64,000 bases of DNA from Flavimaribacter sediminis (GCF_019492055.1 NZ_JAICBX010000002.1:496001-560000), one strand, 5' to 3'. Shown: positions 9,241-16,453, counted from the first letter of the stretch. Notes: generated by a model from the letters alone, not told the origin. Made by a program: numbers and translations.

Positions 9241-10308
9241 ATGAGCAGTTATCTCAATCTCAGCGGCGTCAACAAGATGTTCGGCGATTTTCAGGCGCTG
9301 GACGACGTCAATCTGGATATCGAACGCGGCGAATTTGTCACTTTTCTGGGGCCCAGCGGGTCCGGAAAGACGACGACGCTGATGATCATCGCCGGCTTCG
9401 AGCACGCTACGAAAGGCCGCATCACCATCGACGGGAAACCTTTGGACGGCCTGAAGCCCTATCAGCGCAATATCGGCATTGTTTTCCAGAATTACGCGCT
9501 TTTTCCGCACAAGACCGCGGTCGAGAACGTCTATTTCCCGTTGCAGATGCGGGGCGCCAGCCGAAAGGAAGGTCTGGAGAAAGCCAACCAGATGCTTGAA
9601 CTCGTCGGTCTGAAAGGCTTCAGCGAGCGGCATCCAAAGGAGTTGTCAGGCGGACAGCAACAACGCGTGGCCCTGGCGCGGGCGCTGGTGTTCGAGCCTT
9701 CCCTGCTTCTTCTCGATGAACCGCTCGGCGCGCTGGACAAGAATCTGCGCGAGCAGATGCAGATCGAGATCAAGCGCATCCAGAAGCGCCTCGGCGTGAC
9801 GACGATCTTCGTCACCCACGACCAGACGGAAGCCATGTCGATGTCCGACCGCATCGTCGTCTTCGACAAGGGCCGTATCGAACAGGTCGCCGACCCGCTG
9901 GACCTTTATCACCGGCCGAACACGCGTTTCGTCGCCGGCTTCGTCGGTGAAAGCAACATCATGGCAGGTCATGTGGTCGACGCAGCGGCGGGTGTCGCCG
10001 AATGCGCGGTTTTCGGAACCTGTCGCTATCCGGCCGACGCCCGGTTCTCGAACGGCCAAGCGGTGAACATCCTGATTCGTCCGGAACATCTGAAGATATC
10101 ACGCAAGGCTCCTGAGAGTGGAGAATGGGCGACCATGACCGTCGACACGATCGTCAACTACGGCGACAACGCCCTTGTGATCGGTCACAGCGGCGATCAT
10201 CCGGTCAGGGTGCGCGTGCTTGGCGCGGACGTTGTAATTATCCAGGAAGGTGAGGACTGTCACATAAGCTGGCAGCCTGACGCCGTACACATTATCTCCG
10301 AGGCCTGA
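9241..10308 (+). CDS. ABC transporter ATP-binding protein, PotA/PotG-like
   Basis: The protein has 355 aa with a CAGGAG site. Nucleotide-binding domain motifs are Walker A GPSGSGKTT (about residues 38-46), Q-loop VFQNYALFPH, signature LSGGQQQR, Walker B LLLDEPLGALD and H-loop VTHDQTEAM. The C-terminal third (about 245-355) is a TOBE domain with ILIRPEHLK, as in polyamine/iron-type ATPases. It energises the importer formed with the two preceding permeases. It is the last gene of the operon; I see no strong intrinsic terminator in the 147 nt that follow. Confidence 0.92.
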   Translation: MSSYLNLSGVNKMFGDFQALDDVNLDIERGEFVTFLGPSGSGKTTTLMIIAGFEHATKGRITIDGKPLDGLKPYQRNIGIVFQNYALFPHKTAVENVYFPLQMRGASRKEGLEKANQMLELVGLKGFSERHPKELSGGQQQRVALARALVFEPSLLLLDEPLGALDKNLREQMQIEIKRIQKRLGVTTIFVTHDQTEAMSMSDRIVVFDKGRIEQVADPLDLYHRPNTRFVAGFVGESNIMAGHVVDAAAGVAECAVFGTCRYPADARFSNGQAVNILIRPEHLKISRKAPESGEWATMTVDTIVNYGDNALVIGHSGDHPVRVRVLGADVVIIQEGEDCHISWQPDAVHIISEA

Positions 10309-10455
10309 CCTTCGGACCAGCATTCCAACTGGCAATGCTACTCCCGTCAGGCGGTCCTTTCCGACTGAACGGCGGATGAATGGACAGTTCAGAAGGCATT
10401 CAATACGTTCGTCGCATAGTCGGAATCATCGGGAAGCGAACAAAGGAACGAACCC

Positions 10456-10899
10456 ATGAGAAAGATCCTCCTCACTGCAATGGCCGCGACAACGCTGATC
10501 GCCACATCCGGCTTTGCCAACGCCCTGGATCTTCAGTCCGGCGGCCAACCGAAACTGAAGGTGTCCCGTGTGCAGATGGGCATCCAGTCGCCCAAGACCA
10601 ACGCCTGCCCGACCAAAGCGAAGATGAACGTCTGGGTTTTCACCAACAAGCCCGGAACGGTGCCGATCTACATAGCACGCGACGGCGGCGCGAGCGTCTC
10701 CGGTCCGTATCAGGTCACGACGAAGGCGACCGGCAATGGAAAATATATGGGCGTCTATTCGCGCACGCTGAAAATCCATCAGCCGATCGATGCGCGCTAC
10801 CGCGCATCCGCGCCGAATTTCAAGAAGCTGAGCAACTGGGTTCCGCTGAAGGCGAGCTGCAAGATCGGACTTGGCGGCGGCGGTCTGGTCAAGCAGTAG
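10456..10899 (+). CDS. Small exported protein of unknown function (147 aa)
   Basis: The start is ATG 10456. It has a clear Sec signal peptide (MRKILLTAMAATTLIATSGFANA, cleavage about residue 23). The mature part is a small beta-rich protein with two Cys (about residues 51 and 135) that could form a disulfide, and a Gly-rich tail GLGGGGLVKQ. The middle (AKMNVWVFTNKPGTVPIYIARDGG) reads like an immunoglobulin-type beta sandwich, but I do not recognise a named family. It is monocistronic, followed 27 nt later by an intrinsic terminator. Confidence 0.8.
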   Translation: MRKILLTAMAATTLIATSGFANALDLQSGGQPKLKVSRVQMGIQSPKTNACPTKAKMNVWVFTNKPGTVPIYIARDGGASVSGPYQVTTKATGNGKYMGVYSRTLKIHQPIDARYRASAPNFKKLSNWVPLKASCKIGLGGGGLVKQ

Positions 10900-10926
10900 A
10901 CTCGGGCATGCACCCCAAAAAACAAG

Positions 10927-10950
10927 AAACCCGGCTTGGTAGCCGGGTTT
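10927..10950. terminator. Bidirectional intrinsic terminator
   Basis: A perfect 10-bp stem, AAACCCGGCT / AGCCGGGTTT, with loop TGGT. On the plus strand it is followed by a T-rich tract and ends the 147-aa gene. On the minus strand it is followed by CTTGTTTTTTG and sits immediately after the stop at 10951, ending the DUF1127 transcript. Confidence 0.9.
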
Positions 10951-11118
10951 TCAATTTCTTGGTTTCAGGCAATCCCGTTTTCGACGGAACTCCCCGAGGG
11001 CGCCGCGAATGAGGACGCTCAGCATCAACATTCGGACACCGGCAATGCTGGCCTCCGCCTTGGTGATGTGAACGCCCTCACGGATCAGCGCCATGGGGAC
11101 AAGCTCTGGATCCATCAT
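10951..11118 (-). CDS. Possible 55-aa protein coupled to the DUF1127 gene
   Basis: Its ATG (11116-11118) overlaps the DUF1127 stop as TGATG, and its stop codon lies exactly against the terminator stem. Both facts support translation as a second cistron rather than a chance frame. The predicted product has a hydrophobic segment (EASIAGVRMLMLSVLIRGAL, about residues 25-44) followed by a basic tail (EFRRKRDCLKPRN), as in a single-span or amphipathic membrane peptide. No family is recognised. It may be only 3' untranslated sequence. Confidence 0.4.
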   Translation of the reverse strand: MMDPELVPMALIREGVHITKAEASIAGVRMLMLSVLIRGALGEFRRKRDCLKPRN

Positions 11119-11342
11119 CAGTCGATGTCCCGGAACACGCCGCGTCCGCTCGAGACGCCGAAGGCGACGTCGCCGCGGCACAGTCCGATGTCGCGCAATT
11201 CGTGGGATGACATGGCCAGCAGCGCGGCGTGTTCCCGGCGATTGCGGTTTGCCGCCCGGACGCGGCCGGGCACTCCCATGACGCGCCGCCATATCGAGCC
11301 GGCAAACGCGTCTTCTGCGCCATGAGTGGTGGTCGTGTTCAT
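11118..11342 (-). CDS. DUF1127 domain protein (74 aa)
   Basis: The C-terminal half has the DUF1127 signature ELRDIGLCRGDVAFGV (about residues 49-64), preceded by an arginine-rich stretch. DUF1127 proteins are small, basic, often multi-copy regulators in alphaproteobacteria; members have been linked to RNA turnover and to phosphate and carbon stress. The GAAAC-repeat promoter element found before four other genes here lies 77-120 nt upstream (11419-11462). It is followed by a coupled 55-aa frame. Confidence 0.85.
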   Translation of the reverse strand: MNTTTTHGAEDAFAGSIWRRVMGVPGRVRAANRNRREHAALLAMSSHELRDIGLCRGDVAFGVSSGRGVFRDID

Positions 11343-11418
11343 TTTTCAGATTCCTTCATACTGGCTCCCGCCAATGTGCGGGAGTTCATTTTCGATGCTG
11401 CAAATTTAGGGAGCTGCT

Positions 11419-11462
11419 GTTTCAGGCTGATTTCCTTGAACGCCGTTTTATGTTTCAATTGT
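11419..11462 (-). promoter_or_regulatory. GAAAC-repeat promoter element, site 1 (upstream of DUF1127 74 aa)
   Basis: Read toward the gene at 11342, the minus strand shows ACAATTGAAAC (11462-11452), a core GAAATC 17 nt later, and a second GAAAC (11423-11419) exactly 33 bp from the first. The same architecture occurs at 12363-12406, 13075-13118, 16111-16153 and 16329-16372. The role is inferred: a response-regulator box or an alternative promoter. Confidence 0.65.
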
Positions 11463-11637
11463 CGGAAATGATGGAATTATTTTCTTTCTGAAATTCAATA
11501 TGATAGCTCTATATTTCGTGAGTGGCTGAAACATCTGAAACATTTCACGGCCAGGATGGGCGTCGTTCCCTTTGCCGGATCGGATTGAGACAAGCGCCGT
11601 GAAGATCACATGTGCACAGCGCCTGACATCGACATCA
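11463..11637. other. AT-rich intergenic stretch without a gene
   Basis: This is the remainder of the 531-nt gap between the DUF1127 gene (11342) and the 44-aa gene (11874), beside site 1, the 167-bp repeat and a terminator. It is locally AT-rich (around 11470-11520) and holds two close plus-strand copies of TGAAAC (11527 and 11536, 9 bp apart) that do not show the 33-bp architecture. No open frame looks coding. Confidence 0.5.
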
Positions 11638-11804
11638 CTAGTGCCCCGAATCTGAAGTTGATTACATCCTGCAGCACGCTCTATTCGAACTTCAGATTCG
11701 ACAAGGGCACTAGCAAGATATTGTTTCTAGTGTGGTTTACGGATTTGAAGTTCCTGTATGAGACAGCTGCTACAATGTAAGGAACTTCAAATCCACCACA
11801 CTAG
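11638..11804. repeat. 167-bp double-hairpin dispersed repeat, copy 1
   Basis: There are two adjacent imperfect palindromes. Hairpin A (11638-11713) has outer arms CTAGTGCCC / GGGCACTAG and inner arms CGAATCTGAAGTT / AACTTCAGATTCG. Hairpin B (11727-11804) has outer arms CTAGTGTGG / CCACACTAG and inner arms GGATTTGAAGTTCCT / AGGAACTTCAAATCC. A second copy of identical length lies at 32653-32819. There is no coding capacity. It resembles in style the mosaic palindromic elements of rhizobial genomes, but I cannot assign it to a named family. Confidence 0.85.
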
Positions 11805-11822
11805 GCGCTCGCTTCGCCACAC

Positions 11823-11850
11823 AAAAAAAGCGCCGCTTGCAAGGCGGCGC
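11823..11850 (-). terminator. Intrinsic terminator of the DUF1127/44-aa operon
   Basis: The arms GCGCCGC (11830-11836) and GCGGCGC (11844-11850) flank a 7-nt loop. On the minus strand the stem is followed by seven T. It lies 24 nt after the 44-aa stop codon. Confidence 0.88.
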
Positions 11851-11873
11851 AGTCGGGAGGAAATTCGGGGAGC

Positions 11874-12008
11874 CTATCGGCCCTGTTTACGAAGCCAGTT
11901 TCTGTAGATTTCGCTATCGAGACCGTTGAGAGAGCGCTTCACGCCCCTGCCCGTATCGATTGCGTGTCGGTTCCTGTCCACCTGGACGTCTTTGGGGAAT
12001 ATCGGCAT
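11874..12008 (-). CDS. 44-aa small protein in operon with DUF1127
   Basis: The frame runs from ATG 12008 (MPIFPKDVQVDRNRHAIDTG...) to TAG 11874-11876. A perfect AAGGAG ribosome site sits 7 nt before the ATG, only 13 nt after the stop of the 92-aa DUF1127 gene, and a terminator follows closely; together these make it a convincing gene. The product is basic, soluble and rich in charged residues (GVKRSLNGLDSEIYRNWLRK), with no membrane segment. No family is recognised. Being cotranscribed with a DUF1127 gene suggests a partner regulator or stress peptide. Confidence 0.75.
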   Translation of the reverse strand: MPIFPKDVQVDRNRHAIDTGRGVKRSLNGLDSEIYRNWLRKQGR

Positions 12009-12021
12009 GTCTATCTCCTTG

Positions 12022-12300
12022 TCATAACTTGAAGTGCTTCGTCCGCCGCGAAATGCGTCCGAGCTCGGCGGTAGCGTTCTCTTCCATGGGCAGGCGCGAA
12101 ACCTGAAAGAGGTCGCCCCGCATCAGACCAATGTCACGCAATTGCGCGTCATTCAGTTCCTGCAAGTCGCGAAGCGCCTGGATGTCGCGGTAGCGACGGG
12201 CGCGATGTCGTAGTGCTTTTTCCACCCGCGCGTAGAGATGACGAAACACCTCTTCCAATCCCGGGAAGAAACCATGTGCATGTCTGCTGACAATGTTCAT
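12022..12300 (-). CDS. DUF1127 domain protein (92 aa)
   Basis: I choose ATG 12300 (MNIVSRHAHGFFPGLEE) over the longer open frame because residues before it are low-complexity basic sequence and a GAAAGG site precedes it. The DUF1127 signature LQELNDAQLRDIGLMRGDLF lies at about residues 46-65, after an arginine-rich helix. The tail extends unusually past the domain (EENATAELGRISRRTKHFKL). It is the first gene of an operon with the 44-aa gene; GAAAC-repeat site 2 lies 63-106 nt upstream. Confidence 0.85.
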   Translation of the reverse strand: MNIVSRHAHGFFPGLEEVFRHLYARVEKALRHRARRYRDIQALRDLQELNDAQLRDIGLMRGDLFQVSRLPMEENATAELGRISRRTKHFKL

Positions 12301-12362
12301 TTGCTTTGCCTTTCGCTTTCGGCTGCATTTGATTTTCGATGGCTGGACAGTATGGCCTGGTC

Positions 12363-12406
12363 GTTTCTGTTTGATTTCGCACTGCGGCGAGAATTGTTTC
12401 CTTTGT
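12363..12406 (-). promoter_or_regulatory. GAAAC-repeat promoter element, site 2 (upstream of DUF1127 92 aa)
   Basis: This is the most degenerate of the five sites. The minus strand reads ACAAAGGAAAC, then a GAAATC core, then GAAAC at 12367-12363; the two GAAAC start exactly 33 bp apart. An extra GAAAC lies 9 bp further upstream. Confidence 0.55.
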
Positions 12407-12441
12407 TTCGGAGTACCGGGCCGAAAAGGATCCACGCCCCG

Positions 12442-13023
12442 TCAATGCAGCGCGCTTGACGCCGCGAGGTCCTTGACGAGACGCTTCACTCCGACCTCCC
12501 GCCGGTTTGCCGCAACCGTGTAACCGCACCGGCGAGCCAGGCTCAGCATCGCGTGATTGTCGTCCAGCGTATCGGCGAAAAGCCGCCGAAGACCTCCCGT
12601 GCGCGCCCGATTCTCCAGGGCATCCAACAATCGAACGGCAATGCCGCGTCCCTGCCAGCGATCATCGACAGCGATCGCGAATTCCGCTTCGCCAGGATGT
12701 TCCGGATCGACGGCGTAGCGCGCTTCGCCAACCATTCTTTTCGAACCCTCTTCCGTCGCCTCCGCCATGAAGGCGACGTGGCGCCTGCCGTTGAGGCGTG
12801 TCAGGGATCTCAGGAGATAATCAGGCATTTCGCTGACGGGGCGCAGAAAGCGCTCCCGGCGCGATTTGTCGGTCAATTCGTTCAGAAACGTCCGCAGCTT
12901 CTCGGCGTCGAACGCCGTCATCGGACGCAGGTTGACTGCGCCGCCCGCAAGAAAATGCTCAGCGGCCGAATAACCGTGCGAGAGAGGATGTGTCTGCAAT
13001 CCCGGTCGTGATCTGTCGAACAT
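12442..13023 (-). CDS. GNAT family N-acetyltransferase (193 aa)
   Basis: The start is ATG 13023 with an AGCAGGG site. The GNAT core occupies about residues 30-180: VNLRPMTAFDAEKLRTFLNEL at the start, beta4 region EAEFAIAVDDRWQGRGIAVRLL with the acetyl-CoA-binding Q-G-R-G-I-A, and the alpha4 NHAMLSLARRCGY motif. The acceptor is unknown; this subtype (LRPxxxxDxxxLxxFxxxLSxxSRxxRF) is common near stress-response genes and as a fused domain in acyl-CoA synthetase-like proteins. GAAAC-repeat site 3 lies 52-95 nt upstream, placing it with the DUF1127, kinase and OsmC genes. Confidence 0.88.
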   Translation of the reverse strand: MFDRSRPGLQTHPLSHGYSAAEHFLAGGAVNLRPMTAFDAEKLRTFLNELTDKSRRERFLRPVSEMPDYLLRSLTRLNGRRHVAFMAEATEEGSKRMVGEARYAVDPEHPGEAEFAIAVDDRWQGRGIAVRLLDALENRARTGGLRRLFADTLDDNHAMLSLARRCGYTVAANRREVGVKRLVKDLAASSALH

Positions 13024-13074
13024 GACCCTGCTTCCATTTCTGATTGATCAGGAGCAGGAAACTGGACCCCGGAC

Positions 13075-13118
13075 GTTTCAACCGGATATCGTGTATCGAG
13101 GAAAAGCGTTTCAATTGT
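13075..13118 (-). promoter_or_regulatory. GAAAC-repeat promoter element, site 3 (upstream of GNAT)
   Basis: The minus strand reads ACAATTGAAAC (13118-13108), core GATATC, then GGTTGAAAC ending at 13075; the GAAAC copies are 33 bp apart. It lies in the gap between the response-regulator 3' end and the GNAT start. Confidence 0.65.
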
Positions 13119-13143
13119 AACGCGAACAGCCCCGCGGCGCCTA

Positions 13144-13860
13144 TTACCCCTCCGGGTCGTAAATGTAGCCGATGCCGCGGACGGTCTTGATGATCATCGG
13201 CTTTTCCGGATTGACCTCCACCTTGCGCCGAATGCGCGAGATCCGGATATCGATGCTGCGATCGAACGGATCCCAGGAGCGGTCATGCGCCTGTTCCAGG
13301 ATCTGGTCGCGCGTCAGAGCCCTGCCGCGGTTTTCGGCGAACACCTTGAGGAGGCTGAACTCCATTGCGGTGAGCGGCACTTCCGCGCCGTCGCTCGACA
13401 GCAGCTTGGCGGCTTCGATATCGAGCTGGAATTCGCCGAAGCGGGCCGAGCGCGTCTTGTCCTTCGCCTGTTTCTCGGGGCCGCCACCTGACCTGCGGCG
13501 CAACACCGCCTTGATGCGGGCCTCGAGTTCGCGAAGATCGACCGGCTTGCCGAGATAGTCGTCGGCGCCCATCTCGAGACCGATGATCCTGTCCACCACC
13601 TCGCCCGCCGCCGTCAGCATGATAACCGGCGTTGCATTGTCCGGTCGAAGCGATCTCAGGATCGACAACCCGTCTTCTCCCGGCATGTTGATGTCGAGAA
13701 TAATCAGATCGACGTCGAACCCTGAAAGGACTTCGCGCAGTTCCACGCCGTTTCCGGCCGTCGACACCATGAAGCCGCGTTTCTGCAGATATTCCTGCAG
13801 CAATTCGCGCACGTCGCGTTCGTCGTCGCAGGCGAGAATGCGAATATCTCCGTTTTCCAT
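13144..13860 (-). CDS. OmpR-family response regulator
   Basis: The protein has 238 aa. The receiver domain (about residues 5-120) has acidic pocket CDDE, phospho-acceptor Asp56 in LIILDINMPGEDG, and Lys in YLGKPVD. The C-terminal winged helix (about 140-235) has LTAMEFSLLKVFAENRGRALTRDQIL and IDIRISRIRRKVE, as in OmpR/PhoB DNA-binding domains that usually bind tandem direct repeats. Its ATG overlaps the stop of the kinase gene (TAATG), so the pair is cotranslated. It is the obvious candidate to bind the GAAAC-repeat elements near these genes, including the one before its own operon. Confidence 0.93.
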   Translation of the reverse strand: MENGDIRILACDDERDVRELLQEYLQKRGFMVSTAGNGVELREVLSGFDVDLIILDINMPGEDGLSILRSLRPDNATPVIMLTAAGEVVDRIIGLEMGADDYLGKPVDLRELEARIKAVLRRRSGGGPEKQAKDKTRSARFGEFQLDIEAAKLLSSDGAEVPLTAMEFSLLKVFAENRGRALTRDQILEQAHDRSWDPFDRSIDIRISRIRRKVEVNPEKPMIIKTVRGIGYIYDPEG

Positions 13861-16094
13861 TACAGCTTCTCCTCAATGTCGCTTCCCAGCAGCTTTCCTA
13901 CCAGTTCGCGCAGATCCGCCGGCGCAACCGGCTTCTCGAGATAAGGCCTTCCGGTCTCCTCAAGAAGCCTCTGTGAAGCCTGGCCCATAGTATCCCCGGT
14001 GATGAAACCCAACCGCTCCAGCATCTCCGGGAATTCCTTTCTGACAGCATCATAGAATCCCCGGCCGTCCATGCCGGGCATGTTGAGATCGCTCAAAATG
14101 ACATCGTATCTGGCGCGACGCAGGCGCTCGACCGCATCCGCGCCGGTTCCGGCCGTGTCGGGCAGGAAGCCCTCCCGTTCGAGGATCAGCGAGATCAGTT
14201 CCGCCACATCCTCTTCGTCGTCCACGACCAGGATCCGGACGGCGTTCTTCGCCTCGACGGTGTGTGGCTTTTCGGCCGCGGGCTCCGGCTGGTCCTGAAC
14301 GGGCAGCCGGATGCCGAAACGACTTCCTCCCTGGCGGCCCCTGTCCAGCCAGATCTGGCCGCCATGCGAAAGGATGATGCGATGGCAGAAGGCAAGTCCG
14401 ATGCCGGTGCCCTCTCCAACGTCCTTGGTGGTGAAGAAGGGTTCGAAGATTCGCGGCCTGATCGCCTCCGGAATGCCCGGCCCGTTGTCGTCGACATAGA
14501 TCTCGACGGATCCGTTCGCGCCCAAAATGGTCGAGACTTCGATGCGGTCGCCCGTTCCGGACCTGGAGATCGCATGTTCGGCGTTGATGACGAGATTGAT
14601 GAGCACCTGCGTGATCTGGTCGGCGTCGGCGACGATTTCCGGAAGGCTTTGGTCCAGAATGCAATCAATCTCGATGCCGTCGGCGGCATGGCCGTAGCCG
14701 GCGACATCCACCGCCGTTCGGATTGTGGCGTTGATATCCATCTTCTCCATCCGCGCCGGCTGCTGTCTGGCCATCGCAAGAAAGGTCTTCACGATCTTGG
14801 CGCAGCGTTCGGCGGCTGCGTTTATCTTCTCAACTCGCTTGCGCGCCTCCGGATCGTCGATGTCCTCCAGCATCATCATCGAATGCCCGACGACGACGGT
14901 CAGCGGATTGTTGAGTTCATGCGCGACGCCGGCGAGCAATTCGCCGAGCGCCGACATCTTCTCGTTCTGGAAAAGCAGTTCGCGCTGGCGCTCCAGTTCG
15001 TCCTGCATCGCAAGGTCGTCGGTCAAATCTCGCGTGTTGGAGACAATGACTTCCTGTCCCTGGAATTCGATCATGCGTGACGACACGGCGCCCGAGAACC
15101 TGTCGCCGCGCGCATTGCGGAATTCGGCCCGGTAATTCTTCACCCAGCCGCGGTGCTTCAGTTCATCCAGATATTTTATCCTGGCTTGCTCATCGGCATA
15201 ATAGGATCTGGACGATTCAACCGGACCGAAAAGCGCTGTGGTCTCCGGGCTGGCGAACAGGATCTGCCCGGTTTCGGCGATGGTCATCTGGATGGGAACG
15301 GGACAGGCCTCGAGCACCTGGCGGATCAGCGCCTCCGCCTCGACTTGGGATGTCAGGTCCATGGTGGTGGCCACCACAACCTCCTCTCCCTTGTACTCCG
15401 CCATGCGTCCCGAAATCGACGCCGGAAACGGCTCACCGCGGGCGTTGAGAAGGTTGATCCGGTAGTCGTCGACACCGCCTTCGGGCATCATGACCGTGAT
15501 GTAGTCGGCGCGATCCTCCGGACTGAGGAAGAATTCGCGCGTGGACTTCTTGTCTCCGAAGAGTTCGCGGGCGGCATCCGAACGGTAGATGATCATGCCG
15601 TCGCCAAGCCGCGACATGATGACATTGGCGGGACTGGATTCCAGCACGGTCCGGATCAGGAGTTCGCTGTCGCGCTCCGCCGCCTCCGCCTGCTTGCGGA
15701 TCGTGTTGTCCGCGCCGGTGACAGCGAAGCCGCCGAGCTTGGTCGGGTGAATGGAGACGAGGTAGCTGGACCCGTCCATATGCTCCAGCTCCAGATCCTG
15801 CACATATTCAAGCGTATCGCCAAACAGCGTGGCGGTCCAGGCGTCGTCCCGGCCGACGCCATGAAGACGCATGCCGCGGCGCGCGGCCTCCCGCAGCAGG
15901 ATCTCCCAATTGAGACCGGGTTCGAGAAGCGGCTCTATGGGCCGGAACATCTCCACGAAGCGGCGGTTGAACAGGACGAGACGATTATCCTCGTCACAGA
16001 GCGCAAACGCCTCGGCCAGGGATTCGACCGCGTCGCGCAGAAGATCCCGCGCTTTGTCGTCCTCGCTGTGGCTCGTTTCATTTTGCATTGTCAT
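13860..16094 (-). CDS. PAS-domain hybrid sensor histidine kinase with C-terminal receiver
   Basis: The protein has 744 aa and no membrane segment, so it is a cytosolic sensor. About residues 20-130 form a PAS-like domain; two more PAS repeats follow (about 145-250 and 255-360), each ending in an ARGxxFxxxISxRMxEYxGxEVVV-type stretch. The HisKA domain has phospho-acceptor His392 (GVAHELNNPLTV); the ATPase domain follows with N box NLVINAEHA, DNGPGI and GTGIGLA. A receiver (about 618-740) has Asp669 (ILSDLNMPGMDG). The start may be ATG 16094 or 16088; no clear ribosome site is seen for either. GAAAC-repeat site 4 lies only 17 nt upstream. It forms an operon with the OmpR-type regulator. Confidence 0.92.
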   Translation of the reverse strand: MTMQNETSHSEDDKARDLLRDAVESLAEAFALCDEDNRLVLFNRRFVEMFRPIEPLLEPGLNWEILLREAARRGMRLHGVGRDDAWTATLFGDTLEYVQDLELEHMDGSSYLVSIHPTKLGGFAVTGADNTIRKQAEAAERDSELLIRTVLESSPANVIMSRLGDGMIIYRSDAARELFGDKKSTREFFLSPEDRADYITVMMPEGGVDDYRINLLNARGEPFPASISGRMAEYKGEEVVVATTMDLTSQVEAEALIRQVLEACPVPIQMTIAETGQILFASPETTALFGPVESSRSYYADEQARIKYLDELKHRGWVKNYRAEFRNARGDRFSGAVSSRMIEFQGQEVIVSNTRDLTDDLAMQDELERQRELLFQNEKMSALGELLAGVAHELNNPLTVVVGHSMMMLEDIDDPEARKRVEKINAAAERCAKIVKTFLAMARQQPARMEKMDINATIRTAVDVAGYGHAADGIEIDCILDQSLPEIVADADQITQVLINLVINAEHAISRSGTGDRIEVSTILGANGSVEIYVDDNGPGIPEAIRPRIFEPFFTTKDVGEGTGIGLAFCHRIILSHGGQIWLDRGRQGGSRFGIRLPVQDQPEPAAEKPHTVEAKNAVRILVVDDEEDVAELISLILEREGFLPDTAGTGADAVERLRRARYDVILSDLNMPGMDGRGFYDAVRKEFPEMLERLGFITGDTMGQASQRLLEETGRPYLEKPVAPADLRELVGKLLGSDIEEKL

Positions 16095-16110
16095 TCAGTA
16101 CCCGATCAAC

Positions 16111-16153
16111 GTTTCAACCGGTTTTCTGCGGCTGCGCGAATTGTTTCAATTGT
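16111..16153 (-). promoter_or_regulatory. GAAAC-repeat promoter element, site 4 (upstream of the kinase/regulator operon)
   Basis: The minus strand reads ACAATTGAAAC (16153-16143), core GAAAAC, then GGTTGAAAC ending at 16111; here the copies are 32 bp apart. The short 17-nt distance to the start codon fits transcription beginning near the second GAAAC. It implies autoregulation if the regulator binds it. Confidence 0.6.
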
Positions 16154-16328
16154 ATCAGCGCAAAAGTTCGGCCTCCGCTGTCCTTCCTCTCAGCCCGCCC
16201 TTCCGATCCTGCGACGTCGCGCGCAAAAAAGCCAGACCGGACATGCGCTTCCGAGATCCCGCGCCAGGACGCGGCTTGCCGGAAACCGGCTTTACGCGCC
16301 GCCCGTCGGCAAGCAACTCCTGCGTGCA

Positions 16329-16372
16329 ACAATTGAAACCCGATGCGCCGTCGGCCGGTATCAGACTGAAAC
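16329..16372 (+). promoter_or_regulatory. GAAAC-repeat promoter element, site 5 (upstream of OsmC)
   Basis: The plus strand reads ACAATTGAAAC (16329-16339), core GGTATC, then CTGAAAC ending at 16372; the GAAAC copies are 33 bp apart. It faces the OsmC gene, 82 nt away, while site 4 faces the kinase, so the 359-nt divergent gap holds two oppositely oriented elements. Nothing else coding is visible in that gap. Confidence 0.65.
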
Positions 16373-16453
16373 AAGGCGAGCCTAGAACGGCGGTCGTCGC
16401 AGGACAGCGACAACGCGAAATCCAAAGAAAACACATTTGCAAAGGACCACACC

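Noticed and set aside
11527-11541. Two close plus-strand TGAAAC copies as a sixth regulatory site
   Set aside because: They are 9 bp apart, not 33, have no core motif and face away from the DUF1127 gene.
11638-11804. Possible CRISPR-like unit
   Set aside because: There are only two different palindromic modules, no regular direct repeat-spacer pattern and no cas gene.
13044-13057. TTGATCAGGAGCAG as a second FNR/FixK box before the GNAT gene
   Set aside because: The right half-site has two mismatches to ATCAA; not convincing beside the perfect box at 28634.
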